Positions 1 to 6,156 of a stretch of DNA of 8,377 nt are shown here, piece after piece. Position numbers and translations under genes: made by a program. The stretch's first letter is position 1. Each line of letters begins with the position of its first letter. Source of the DNA: Streptomyces lilacinus (lineage in GTDB: Bacteria > Actinomycetota > Actinomycetes > Streptomycetales > Streptomycetaceae); NCBI GenBank assembly GCA_000715685.1, contig KL569448.1, positions 1 through 8,377 of the forward strand. Direction: 5' to 3'. Under the pieces are notes generated by a model. It saw only the letters and a program-made list of their open reading frames with translations, was not told where the DNA came from and ran no database searches.

Positions 1-1783
1 CCTGCACCGGCCGCAGCGTCGGCTCGGCGACGACGACCACCGTGCCGCCCGCCTCCTGCCCCCGGACCAGCGCCGCCGCGCCCAGCCAGCGGCGCAGCGC
101 CTCCTCCCCCGCCCGCAGGTCGGGGCGGGTGAGCAGGGCCCAGCCGTCCAGCAGCAGGGCCGCCGCGTAGCCACCCTCGGCGACGGGCTCGGCGCCGGGC
201 GTGGAGACGACGAGCGCGGGCCGGTCCGGGACGGTGTCGAGGACGTGGTCGCGCCCGGAGGTGCGCACGGGCACGGCGGGGAACGCCCGGCCCAGCTCCT
301 CCGCAGTGCGCCGCGCCCCCACGACCCGGGCGCGCAGCCGGAACCCGCCGCACTCGCCGCAGTGCCAGTCGCGCGCCTCCTGGCCGCACCACCCGCAGTG
401 CAGTTGCCCGGCGTCGCCCTCGCCGCGGGCCTCGAGCGGGCCCGCGCAGTGCGCGCAGCGGGCCGGCTCGCGGCACCGCTCGCAGGACAGGCGGGGCACG
501 TAGCCCCGGCGGGGCACCTGTACGAGCACCGGCCCGTGCTTGAGCCCCTCGCGGGCCACTTCCCAGGCGACCGTGGGCAGGCGCGCGGCGCGGGCGGCCG
601 CGTCGCGGGCCTCGTCGGCCTCCTCCACCGTGCGGACCCGGGGGGCCACGGCCCGCACCCGGTCGCGGGCGGCGGCCAGCGGCAGGGCCCAGCCGGTGTC
701 GACGAGCTGCGCGGCCTCCACCGTGCAGCCGAAGCCGCCGAGGAGGAAGGCCGCCTTCTCCCGGGCGGCGCGCAGCAGCAGCACCTCGCGGGCGTGCGGC
801 TGGGGGGCGTGCGGCTCGCTGTGGCTGGAGTCGCCGTCGTCCCAGATCGCCGCGAGGCCCAGGTTCCGTACGGGCGCGAACATCGCGGCCCGGGTGCCGA
901 CGACGGCCCGCACCGCGCCCCGGCTGACCGCCAGCCAGCGGCGGTACCGCTCCTCCGGGCCCGTGTCGGCGGTCAGCAGCACGTGGCGGCCGGGGCCGAG
1001 CAGCTCGCCGAGGGCGGCGTCGACCCGGGCCGCGGCCCGGCCGTCCGGCACGACGACCAGCGCACCGCGCCCGGAGGCCAGCGCGGCCGCGGCGGCCCGG
1101 GCCAGCTCGCCGGCCCAGTGCGGCCCGGGCAGCGCGGTCCACACCGCGCGCGGGCAGTCGCCCCGGGCGACGGCGTCGAGATACGCGGGCCCCGTCGGAT
1201 ACCGCGTCCAGCTGCCCGGGTCCGGCGCGGCCGGCGGCGGCAGCGGTCCGGCCGACGGCTCGGCCTCGATCCGGGCGTGCCGGGGCGGCACGGCCAGCTG
1301 CAGCACGTCGGCGAGCGAGCCGGCGTACCGGTCGGCGACGGCCCGGCACAGCTCCAGCAGGCCGGGGCCCAGCACGGGCTCGGGCGAGAGCACCTGGGCG
1401 AGCGCGGCGAGCGGCCCCCCGTACTCCGACTCGGCGACGCGCTCGACGATGAACCCGTCGAGCAGCCCGCCCCCCTCCCGGCGCCCGCCCCGCACATTGC
1501 GCGTGCCGGCGCCGAAGCGCACCCGCACCCGCACCCCGGGGCGGGCGTCGGCGTCGAGCTCGGCGGGCACGGCGTAGTCCCACAGCCGGTCGAGGTGGAC
1601 GGGCCCCTTGTCCACCAGCACCCGCGCGACGGGCAGCTCCTTGGCCAGCTCGGCCCCCCGCCACGTCCGCGGCTTGGCCCGCGGCACCTTGGCCTTGCGC
1701 ACGCTCTCCCGGATGAACGCGAGCTGCTCCGCCACGGGAGCCTCTCCCCTGTCCCGCTCCGGTCGCCCGTTCTCGCTGCTCAC
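1..1783 (-). CDS. priA: Primosomal protein N' (PriA), helicase-degenerate actinobacterial form, C-terminus missing
   Basis: Replication-restart protein that in other bacteria recognises stalled forks and reloads the replicative helicase. The frame is open from a GTG at 1781-1783 to the left edge: 594 codons plus one base, lacking perhaps the last 100-130 residues. A GGAG lies just two bases before the GTG. The N-terminal DNA-binding domain is visible (VARVLVDKG near 53, LDRLWDYAVP near 64). The segment GTRAAMFAPVRNLGL (296-310) aligns with the family GTRSA.FAP motif. Zinc ligands are intact as four CxxC pairs: C434/C437, C443/C446, C463/C466, C475/C478, following the family RRGY motif at 425-428. 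The Walker A loop is absent: about 215-224 reads WTALPGPHWA, with no GKT/S. The DEAH box is replaced by DDGD (315-318). Actinobacterial PriA is known to lack detectable helicase motifs, so this is probably a structural primosome factor rather than an ATPase. Identification is firm. Confidence 0.93.
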   Translation of the reverse strand, partial: MSSENGRPERDRGEAPVAEQLAFIRESVRKAKVPRAKPRTWRGAELAKELPVARVLVDKGPVHLDRLWDYAVPAELDADARPGVRVRVRFGAGTRNVRGGRREGGGLLDGFIVERVAESEYGGPLAALAQVLSPEPVLGPGLLELCRAVADRYAGSLADVLQLAVPPRHARIEAEPSAGPLPPPAAPDPGSWTRYPTGPAYLDAVARGDCPRAVWTALPGPHWAGELARAAAAALASGRGALVVVPDGRAAARVDAALGELLGPGRHVLLTADTGPEERYRRWLAVSRGAVRAVVGTRAAMFAPVRNLGLAAIWDDGDSSHSEPHAPQPHAREVLLLRAAREKAAFLLGGFGCTVEAAQLVDTGWALPLAAARDRVRAVAPRVRTVEEADEARDAAARAARLPTVAWEVAREGLKHGPVLVQVPRRGYVPRLSCERCREPARCAHCAGPLEARGEGDAGQLHCGWCGQEARDWHCGECGGFRLRARVVGARRTAEELGRAFPAVPVRTSGRDHVLDTVPDRPALVVSTPGAEPVAEGGYAAALLLDGWALLTRPDLRAGEEALRRWLGAAALVRGQEAGGTVVVVAEPTLRPVQ

Positions 1784-1815
1784 GGCTCCAGTCCTACCAG
1801 AGGGCACTGACAACG

Positions 1816-1850
1816 GAAGGCGCCCCCACCACTCGGGCGGGGGCGCCTTC
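1816..1850 (-). terminator. Stem-loop terminator after metK
   Basis: A perfect 12-bp inverted repeat (1816-1827 with 1839-1850, arm GAAGGCGCCCCC) lies 25 nt downstream of the metK stop and before the priA start. After one mismatch, two further inner pairs are possible. There is no real T-tract on the minus-strand side (CCGTTGTC follows), which is common for streptomycete stem-loop terminators. It probably separates metK from priA transcription. Confidence 0.8.
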
Positions 1851-1875
1851 GAAGGAGCCGGAGGGCGCGGGAGCC

Positions 1876-3084
1876 TTACAGCCCCGCGGCCTTGCGCAGG
1901 GCGTCCACGCGGTCGGTGCGCTCCCACGTGAAGTCGGGCAGCTCGCGGCCGAAGTGGCCGTAGGCGGCCGTCTGGGCGTAGATCGGGCGGAGCAGGTCGA
2001 GGTCGCGGATGATCGCGGCCGGGCGGAGGTCGAAGACCTCGGCGATGGCGTTCTCGATCTTGTCGGTGTCGACCGTGTTCGTGCCGAAGGTCTCGACGAA
2101 CAGGCCCACCGGCTCGGCCTTGCCGATGGCGTAGGCGACCTGGACCTCGCAGCGGGCGGCCAGGCCCGCGGCGACGACGTTCTTGGCGACCCAGCGCATC
2201 GCGTAGGCGGCCGAGCGGTCGACCTTGGACGGGTCCTTGCCGGAGAAGGCGCCGCCGCCGTGACGGGCCATGCCGCCGTAGGTGTCGATGATGATCTTGC
2301 GGCCGGTGAGGCCGGCGTCGCCCATGGGGCCGCCGATCTCGAAGCGGCCGGTGGGGTTCACCAGGAGGCGGTAGCCGTCGGTGTCGAGCTTGATGCCGTC
2401 CTCGACGAGCTGCTTGAGGACGTGCTCGACGACGAACTCGCGGATGTCGGGCGCCAGCAGCGAGTCGAGGTCGATGTCGCTCGCGTGCTGCGAGGAGATG
2501 ACGACGGTGTCGAGGCGGACGGCCTTGTTGCCGTCGTACTCGATGGTGACCTGGGTCTTGCCGTCGGGGCGCAGGTAGGGGATGGTCCCGTTCTTGCGGA
2601 CCTCCGACAGGCGGCGGGAGAGCCGGTGCGCGAGCTCGATCGGCAGCGGCATCAGGTTCGGGGTCTCGTCGCAGGCGTAGCCGAACATCAGCCCCTGGTC
2701 GCCCGCGCCCTGCTTGTCGAGCTCGTCCTCGTCGCCCTCGACGCGGGCCTCGTAGGCCGCGTCGACGCCCTGCGCGATGTCCGGCGACTGGGCGCCGATG
2801 GAGACCGAGACGCCGCAGGAAGCGCCGTCGAAGCCCTTCTTGGAGGAGTCGTAGCCGATCTCGAGGATCTTGTTGCGTACGAGCGAGGCGATCGGCGCGT
2901 AGGCCTTCGTGGTCACCTCACCGGCGACGTGCACCAGGCCGGTGGTGATGAGGGTCTCGACGGCGACCCGAGAGGTCGGGTCCTCCTTGAGGAGGGCGTC
3001 GAGGATGGAGTCGCTGATCTGGTCAGCGATCTTGTCGGGGTGCCCCTCGGTCACGGACTCCGAGGTGAAAAGGCGACGGGACAC
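1876..3084 (-). CDS. metK: S-adenosylmethionine synthetase
   Basis: Cytosolic enzyme that makes S-adenosylmethionine from methionine and ATP, releasing phosphate and pyrophosphate; it supplies methylation and, in streptomycetes, secondary metabolism. The product is 402 aa, the expected length. Family motifs are present: [12 protein letters not shown] at 14-25 (catalytic His15, Asp17), [12 protein letters not shown] at 126-137 (methionine/ATP site), the phosphate-binding block [20 protein letters not shown] at 251-270, and [19 protein letters not shown] at 276-294. The GTG at 3082-3084 is chosen because the family starts [21 protein letters not shown] lies about five bases upstream, and further upstream the frame has no homology. 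The gene is 197 bp downstream of coaBC and appears to have its own promoter; a strong stem-loop follows it. No SAM riboswitch is recognisable upstream. Confidence 0.98.
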   Translation of the reverse strand: MSRRLFTSESVTEGHPDKIADQISDSILDALLKEDPTSRVAVETLITTGLVHVAGEVTTKAYAPIASLVRNKILEIGYDSSKKGFDGASCGVSVSIGAQSPDIAQGVDAAYEARVEGDEDELDKQGAGDQGLMFGYACDETPNLMPLPIELAHRLSRRLSEVRKNGTIPYLRPDGKTQVTIEYDGNKAVRLDTVVISSQHASDIDLDSLLAPDIREFVVEHVLKQLVEDGIKLDTDGYRLLVNPTGRFEIGGPMGDAGLTGRKIIIDTYGGMARHGGGAFSGKDPSKVDRSAAYAMRWVAKNVVAAGLAARCEVQVAYAIGKAEPVGLFVETFGTNTVDTDKIENAIAEVFDLRPAAIIRDLDLLRPIYAQTAAYGHFGRELPDFTWERTDRVDALRKAAGL

Positions 3085-3134
3085 AATGCTCCCTGGGGTT
3101 GCAGCGGCTGCTGGCTGATCATTGACAGATCCGG

Positions 3135-3156
3135 CCGAGAGCTGCGCTCGACTCGG
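3135..3156 (-). other. Small hairpin in the metK leader
   Basis: A CCGAG/CTCGG pair (3135-3139 with 3152-3156) encloses a GAGC/GCTC pair (3138-3141 with 3146-3149, sharing bases so only one can form fully). It is flanked by a direct GATCCGG repeat at 3128-3134 and 3156-3162. If the proposed promoter is right, the hairpin begins at the 5' end of a roughly 75-nt leader. It is short and could be fortuitous. Confidence 0.25.
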
Positions 3157-3166
3157 ATCCGGTGCC

Positions 3167-3196
3167 AGTTTATCCGGCGTTCTCGCCCTTCGGACA
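3167..3196 (-). promoter_or_regulatory. Candidate vegetative promoter for metK
   Basis: On the minus strand TAAACT (3167-3172) fits the streptomycete -10 form TANNNT. A weak -35, TGTCCG (3191-3196), stands 18 bp upstream. The AT-rich -10 stands out in the GC-rich gap. The start point would be near 3160, giving a leader of about 75 nt. The -35 match is poor, so this is a candidate only. Confidence 0.4.
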
Positions 3197-3226
3197 TCCC
3201 GTCCCGCATGACGCCCCACGCGATCT

Positions 3227-3240
3227 GTGACTCCCGTCAC
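3227..3240. promoter_or_regulatory. Perfect palindrome matching the Streptomyces Crp motif, upstream of metK
   Basis: GTGACTCCCGTCAC is a 5-bp dyad around a 4-bp centre. It fits the motif recalled for S. coelicolor Crp, GTG(N)6GNCAC, on both strands. It lies about 30 bp upstream of the proposed metK -35 and 41 bp downstream of the coaBC stop. It could equally act as a weak stem-loop at the end of the coaBC transcript, although a 5-bp stem is short for that. Confidence 0.35.
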
Positions 3241-3281
3241 GGAAGCGGTACGGAATGTACTCGACCGGGTCCGGAGCGTCG

Positions 3282-4490
3282 TCAGGCGAGCCGGCGGGCG
3301 ACGAGGTCCCACACGGTGTCGGCGAGGGCTTCCTTCGGGCCGTACGGGACCGGGGTCTCGGTGCCGTCGGGAGCGAGCACGACGGCCTCGTTGGTCTCCG
3401 AGCCGAAGGTCCGGCGCTCCCCCACCTCGTTGACGACGAGCAGGTCGCAGCCCTTGCGGGCGAGCTTGGCGCGGCCGTTCTCCAGGACGTGGTCGGTCTC
3501 GGCGGCGAAGCCGACGACGACCTGGCCGGGGCGGGCGCGCTCGGCGGACAGCTCGGCGAGGACGTCGGGGTTGCGGACGAGGGCGACAGGCTCGGGCTCC
3601 GCGCCGTCCCGCTTCTTGATCTTGCCCTCGGCGTAGTGGGCGGGTCGGAAGTCGGCGACGGCGGCGGCCATCACCACGGCGTCCGCGTCGGCGGCGGCCT
3701 TCAGCACGGCCTCCCGCAGCTGCACGGCGGTGCCCACGTGCACCACGTCGGCACCGGCGGGGTCGGGCAGCTCGCTGTTGGCGGCGACGAGCGTGACCCG
3801 GGCGCCGCGGGCCACGGCGGTACGGGCCAGGGCGTAGCCCTGCTTGCCGGAGGAACGGTTCCCCAGGTACCGGACGGGGTCGAGGGGCTCCCGGGTGCCG
3901 CCCGCGCTCACCACGACGTGTCGACCGGCGAGGTCGGCGGCGGCGCCCTCGGCGCCCCGGGCCAGCACCCGACGGCAGACCTCGAAGATCTCGCCCGGCT
4001 CCGGCAGCCGCCCCTTGCCCGTGTCGACGCCGGTCAGCCGGCCGACGGCGGGCTCGATGACGATCGCGCCGCGTCGGCGCAGGGTCGCCACGTTCTCCTG
4101 GGTGGCGGCGTTCTCCCACATCTCGGTGTGCATGGCCGGCGCGAAGACGACGGGACAGCGGGCGGTCAGCAGTGTGTTGGTCAGCAGGTCGTCCGCGAGG
4201 CCGTGGGCGGCCTTGGCCAGCATGTCGGCGGTGGCCGGGGCCACCACGACCAGGTCGGCCCGCTGCCCGATCCGCACGTGCGGCACCTCGTGGACGCTCT
4301 CCCACACCTCGGTGCCGGCCGGGTGCCCGGACAGCGCGGACCAGGTCGCCTCGCCGACGAAGTGCAGCGCGGACGCGGTCGGCACGACCCGTACGTCGTG
4401 GCCGGACTCGGTGAGGCGGCGCAGCAGCTCGCACGCCTTGTAGGCGGCGATCCCGCCGCTGACACCCAGGACGACGTTGGGCTTGTCCAT
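3282..4490 (-). CDS. coaBC: Bifunctional phosphopantothenoylcysteine decarboxylase / phosphopantothenate-cysteine ligase
   Basis: Performs two steps of coenzyme A synthesis: CTP-dependent joining of 4'-phosphopantothenate to cysteine (CoaB), then FMN-dependent decarboxylation to 4'-phosphopantetheine (CoaC). The product is 402 aa. CoaC comprises about 1-180: [11 protein letters not shown] (9-19), the presumed active-site His71 in [12 protein letters not shown], and PAMHTEMW (118-125). CoaB comprises about 188-402: [20 protein letters not shown] (195-214, with Asn211), AAAVADFRP (275-283), the KIKK lysines (290-293) and LLVVNEV (350-356). ATG at 4488-4490 is chosen because the family begins [16 protein letters not shown] lies three bases upstream and GGAG farther up. 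An in-frame ATG 33 bp upstream (4521-4523) is less likely. PAMH replaces the enterobacterial PAMN, and the flap region [14 protein letters not shown] (149-162) has no cysteine where E. coli Dfp has ACGD; from memory other actinobacterial CoaBC share this. Confidence 0.96.
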   Translation of the reverse strand: MDKPNVVLGVSGGIAAYKACELLRRLTESGHDVRVVPTASALHFVGEATWSALSGHPAGTEVWESVHEVPHVRIGQRADLVVVAPATADMLAKAAHGLADDLLTNTLLTARCPVVFAPAMHTEMWENAATQENVATLRRRGAIVIEPAVGRLTGVDTGKGRLPEPGEIFEVCRRVLARGAEGAAADLAGRHVVVSAGGTREPLDPVRYLGNRSSGKQGYALARTAVARGARVTLVAANSELPDPAGADVVHVGTAVQLREAVLKAAADADAVVMAAAVADFRPAHYAEGKIKKRDGAEPEPVALVRNPDVLAELSAERARPGQVVVGFAAETDHVLENGRAKLARKGCDLLVVNEVGERRTFGSETNEAVVLAPDGTETPVPYGPKEALADTVWDLVARRLA

Positions 4491-4513
4491 CGCTTCCGCT
4501 TCTCCCCACACTC

Positions 4514-4533
4514 CCGTACGCACGTACGTACGG
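4514..4533. repeat. CGTACG-rich palindromic cluster upstream of coaBC
   Basis: CCGTACG (4514-4520) and CGTACGG (4527-4533) form a 7-bp inverted repeat, and the stretch also contains the 10-bp perfect palindrome CGTACGTACG (4523-4532). It lies 23 bp upstream of the coaBC start, between that gene and the rpoZ stem-loop, where a promoter or operator would be expected. I see no convincing -10/-35 pair around it, and no regulator can be named. Confidence 0.4.
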
Positions 4534-4543
4534 CTCTATGACA

Positions 4544-4582
4544 CACCAAGGGCCCGGCAGATGCTCTGCCGGGCCCTTGGTG
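4544..4582 (-). terminator. Strong stem-loop terminator after rpoZ
   Basis: A 17-bp perfect stem (4544-4560 with 4566-4582) with a 5-nt loop begins 16 nt past the rpoZ stop. There is no T-tract after it on the minus strand, but on the plus strand GACGAAAAA follows. As the strongest hairpin in the window it should end the gmk-rpoZ transcript ahead of coaBC. Confidence 0.8.
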
Positions 4583-4598
4583 ACGAAAAATCCGGTGC

Positions 4599-4871
4599 TT
4601 ACGCCGCCGGGGCCTCGACGGCCTCGGAGGTCAGCAGACCCGCGTTGATCTCGCGAAGCGCGATGGAGAGCGGCTTCTCGTGGACGTGGGTGTCCACCAG
4701 CGGGCCGACGTACTCCAGCAGGCCCTCGCCGAGCTGCGAGTAGTACGCGTTGATCTGGCGCGCGCGCTTGGCGGCGTAGATCACGAGGCTGTACTTCGAG
4801 TCGGTCGCCTCGAGCAGCTCATCAATCGGCGGGTTGATGATGCCCTCGGGCGCGGTGATGGAAGAGGACAC
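4599..4871 (-). CDS. rpoZ: DNA-directed RNA polymerase omega subunit
   Basis: Small subunit that wraps the C-terminal part of beta-prime and helps RNA polymerase assemble; omega is also part of a ppGpp-binding site in some bacteria. The product is 90 aa, typical of actinobacteria. The omega core is visible: [19 protein letters not shown] (12-30) followed by the conserved helix [14 protein letters not shown] (33-46), then the actinobacterial insertion [19 protein letters not shown] (51-69) and the helix [11 protein letters not shown] (70-80). The start is GTG at 4869-4871 with GGAAGG six bases upstream (4878-4883), inside a small CCTTC/GAAGG dyad. The gene starts 34 bp after the gmk stop with no visible promoter between, so the two are probably cotranscribed. 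A strong stem-loop follows. Confidence 0.97.
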   Translation of the reverse strand: MSSSITAPEGIINPPIDELLEATDSKYSLVIYAAKRARQINAYYSQLGEGLLEYVGPLVDTHVHEKPLSIALREINAGLLTSEAVEAPAA

Positions 4872-4905
4872 TCTCTGCCTTCCGAAGGGGGGTGAAGAAA
4901 GATGT

Positions 4906-5496
4906 TCAGCGAAGCAAGGCTAGCAGCTCACGCGCGACGTCCTCGACGGAGGTGTTGACGAGCGTGGTGTCGAACTCGGACTCCGCCGCCAGCTCGACCT
5001 TGGCGGCGGCCAGCCGGCGCTCGATGACCTCGGGCGACTCGGTGCCCCGGCCGGTGAGCCGGCGGACCAGCTCGTCCCAGCTCGGCGGCGCGAGGAAGAC
5101 CAGCTGGGCCTCCGGCATGGTCTCACGGACCTGCCGGGCGCCCTGGAGGTCGATCTCCAGCAGCACCGGCTCGCCCGCCTCCAGGCGGTCGAGGACGGCC
5201 CGGCGCGGCGTGCCGTAGCGGTTGCCGGCGAACTCGGCCCACTCCAGCAGCTCGCCGTTGGCGATGAGCTTGTCGAACTGCTCGTCGTCCACGAAGAAGT
5301 ACTGGACCCCCTCCCGCTCGCCGGGTCGCGGCTTGCGGGTGGTGCAGGAGACCGAGAGCCAGACCTCGGGGTGGGCCTTGCGCATGTGGGCGACGACCGT
5401 GCTCTTGCCGACTCCGGAGGGGCCGGAGAGCACGGTCAGCCGGGGTCGTCTGGCCGGGGACTCGGGGGTCGTCCCCCGGGAGACTGCAGTACTCAT
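4906..5496 (-). CDS. gmk: Guanylate kinase
   Basis: Phosphorylates GMP (and dGMP) to GDP with ATP in purine nucleotide metabolism. The product is 196 aa, normal for the family. The P-loop GPSGVGKST is at 25-33. GMP-binding segments are visible as [13 protein letters not shown] (48-60), YFF (66-68) and [14 protein letters not shown] (85-98), followed by [13 protein letters not shown] (112-124) and the lid RLTGRGTE. The first 18 residues are a variable, unconserved extension. ATG at 5494-5496 is the only sensible start near the P-loop. There is no good ribosome-binding site: GGGA is about ten bases away. However GATAAT ends six bases before the ATG, suggesting a leaderless transcript. The native upstream sequence is known for only 26 bp, because adapter sequence begins at 5523. 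The gene sits 34 bp upstream of rpoZ, a common pairing. Confidence 0.97.
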   Translation of the reverse strand: MSTAVSRGTTPESPARRPRLTVLSGPSGVGKSTVVAHMRKAHPEVWLSVSCTTRKPRPGEREGVQYFFVDDEQFDKLIANGELLEWAEFAGNRYGTPRRAVLDRLEAGEPVLLEIDLQGARQVRETMPEAQLVFLAPPSWDELVRRLTGRGTESPEVIERRLAAAKVELAAESEFDTTLVNTSVEDVARELLALLR

Positions 5497-5502
5497 GCAG
5501 CG

Positions 5503-5508
5503 ATTATC
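5503..5508 (-). promoter_or_regulatory. Candidate -10 of a leaderless gmk promoter
   Basis: GATAAT on the minus strand matches TATAAT at five of six positions and ends exactly six bases before the gmk ATG, so transcription would start at or beside the A of ATG. This spacing is typical of leaderless actinobacterial genes and fits the lack of a strong ribosome-binding site. The matching -35 would fall at about 5526-5531, inside the adapter block, so it cannot be seen. Confidence 0.4.
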
Positions 5509-5522
5509 CCGGTTCGCGGGAG

Positions 5523-5553
5523 CTGTCTCTTATAAGATGTGTATAAGAGACAG
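5523..5553. other. Sequencing adapter (inverted Tn5 mosaic ends), assembly artefact
   Basis: Positions 5535-5553 are exactly AGATGTGTATAAGAGACAG, the 19-bp synthetic mosaic end used in Nextera-type tagmentation. Positions 5523-5534 are the first 12 bases of its reverse complement, CTGTCTCTTATA. The pair forms a 12-bp inverted repeat around 7 bases. The mosaic end is an engineered hybrid of the IS50 ends, so this is not a natural transposon; there is no transposase and the flanks (TCGCGGGAG on the left, GCACACCGC on the right) show no 9-bp duplication. It marks a join between gmk and mihF where native sequence may be lost. Its translations (YKMCIRDR on plus, SYTHL on minus) are familiar contaminant peptides. 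Confidence 0.96.
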
Positions 5554-5564
5554 GCACACCGCCG

Positions 5565-5888
5565 TCAGGCGGCCTTGCTGCCGAACTCGCGCTCCAGAGC
5601 GGCGATCTGGTTCGAGCCGAGGCCGCGCACGCGGCGGCTCTCGGAGATCCCCAGGCGCTCCATGATCTGCTTGGCACGGACCTTGCCCACCCCGGGGAGG
5701 CTCTCCAGGAGGGCACTGACCTTCATCTTGCCGATGACTTCGTTCTTCTGGCCCTGCTCGATCACGTCGTGCAGAGAGGCGCCGGAGTGCTTGAGCCGAT
5801 TCTTGACCTCGGCGCGCTCCCGGCGAGCCGCGGCGGCCTTTTCGAGCGCGGCTGCGCGCTGTTCAGGGGTAAGGGGCGGAAGAGCCAC
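5565..5888 (-). CDS. mihF: Actinobacterial integration host factor (mIHF/sIHF), nucleoid-associated protein
   Basis: Small basic DNA-binding protein that organises the nucleoid; in Streptomyces sIHF influences DNA topology, sporulation and antibiotic production. It is unrelated in sequence to E. coli IHF. The product is 107 aa, the expected length. It has an N-terminal helical, charged segment (PEQRAAALEKAAAARRERAE, 8-27) and the DNA-binding part LPGVGKVRAKQIMERLGI (64-81), resembling a helix-hairpin-helix, then SRRVRGLGSNQ (84-94). GTG at 5886-5888 is chosen because the family starts .ALPPLTPEQR and GAGGTGA lies seven bases upstream (5896-5902). The frame stays open for about 440 bases upstream, but that crosses the pyrF stem-loop and is not homologous. 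The adapter block starts only 11 bp beyond the stop, so its natural terminator is not visible. Confidence 0.97.
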   Translation of the reverse strand: MALPPLTPEQRAAALEKAAAARRERAEVKNRLKHSGASLHDVIEQGQKNEVIGKMKVSALLESLPGVGKVRAKQIMERLGISESRRVRGLGSNQIAALEREFGSKAA

Positions 5889-5935
5889 GCCTACGTCACC
5901 TCGGATGTCGAACTGTCGGATACGGACCGGTGAGG

Positions 5936-5964
5936 AACCTAGTCGGCCCACACCTGGGGAGCAA
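5936..5964 (-). promoter_or_regulatory. Candidate mihF promoter
   Basis: On the minus strand TTGCTC (5959-5964) and TAGGTT (5936-5941) are separated by 17 bp, fitting the streptomycete vegetative pattern TTGAC-N17/18-TANNNT. The start point would be near 5929, giving a leader of about 40 nt with the GAGGTGA ribosome-binding site. The -35 lies in a tandem 7-bp repeat (GAGCAAC on plus, 5959-5965 and 5966-5972). Confidence 0.5.
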
Positions 5965-6037
5965 CGAGCAACGCGCTTGCACGTTCGCTCTCGTCGGAGA
6001 CTAGCGGCCGATGCCGCTCCAGTCAGCGAGAACAAGC

Positions 6038-6075
6038 GAAAAGTCCTGGTCAGACTCGCTCGACCAGGACTTTTC
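6038..6075 (-). terminator. Stem-loop terminator after pyrF
   Basis: A 14-bp perfect stem (6038-6051 with 6062-6075) with a 10-nt loop. The arm on the minus strand begins GAAAAGTCCTGGTC and ends with CTTTTC, so it looks like a classic bidirectional terminator, with A-run before and T-run after. It lies 81 nt past the pyrF stop and separates the pyrimidine genes from mihF. Confidence 0.8.
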
Positions 6076-6156
6076 CGGACATAATGACCGACAATTTTCT
6101 CTCGGCGCTCCTCCGGGTTCGGCAGCATCGCGCCGCCGTGGCCGAGGTGGGACGTG

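Noticed and set aside
245..1810. Long plus-strand open frame opposite priA, with a second one at 540-1577
   Set aside because: It is antisense to a full-length recognisable PriA frame, is rich in Ala/Arg/Gly/Pro without domain pattern, and is expected from high-GC codon bias.
3085..3281. SAM riboswitch upstream of metK
   Set aside because: No recognisable aptamer core or multi-helix arrangement; only short hairpins are visible.
1954..3636. Plus-strand open frame opposite metK and coaBC, and a similar one at 3255-4541
   Set aside because: Both are shadows of strongly conserved minus-strand genes, with low-complexity Val/Asp/Gly/Leu composition.
5523..5553. A natural Tn5/IS50-like or MITE insertion between gmk and mihF
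   Set aside because: The sequence is the engineered mosaic end rather than either IS50 end, has no internal element, no transposase and no 9-bp target duplication, and the same adapter ends the contig.
6080..6085. Plus-strand CATAAT as a -10 for an antisense transcript into pyrF
   Set aside because: No -35-like hexamer at 16-19 bp upstream; the AT-rich patch is more simply the flank of the terminator.
5889..6128. N-terminal extension of mihF from an in-frame ATG at 6126-6128, or a separate small gene there
   Set aside because: The extension would run through the pyrF stem-loop, has AT-rich non-biased codons, lacks a ribosome-binding site, and the known protein is 107 aa starting at the GTG with a good GAGGTGA.
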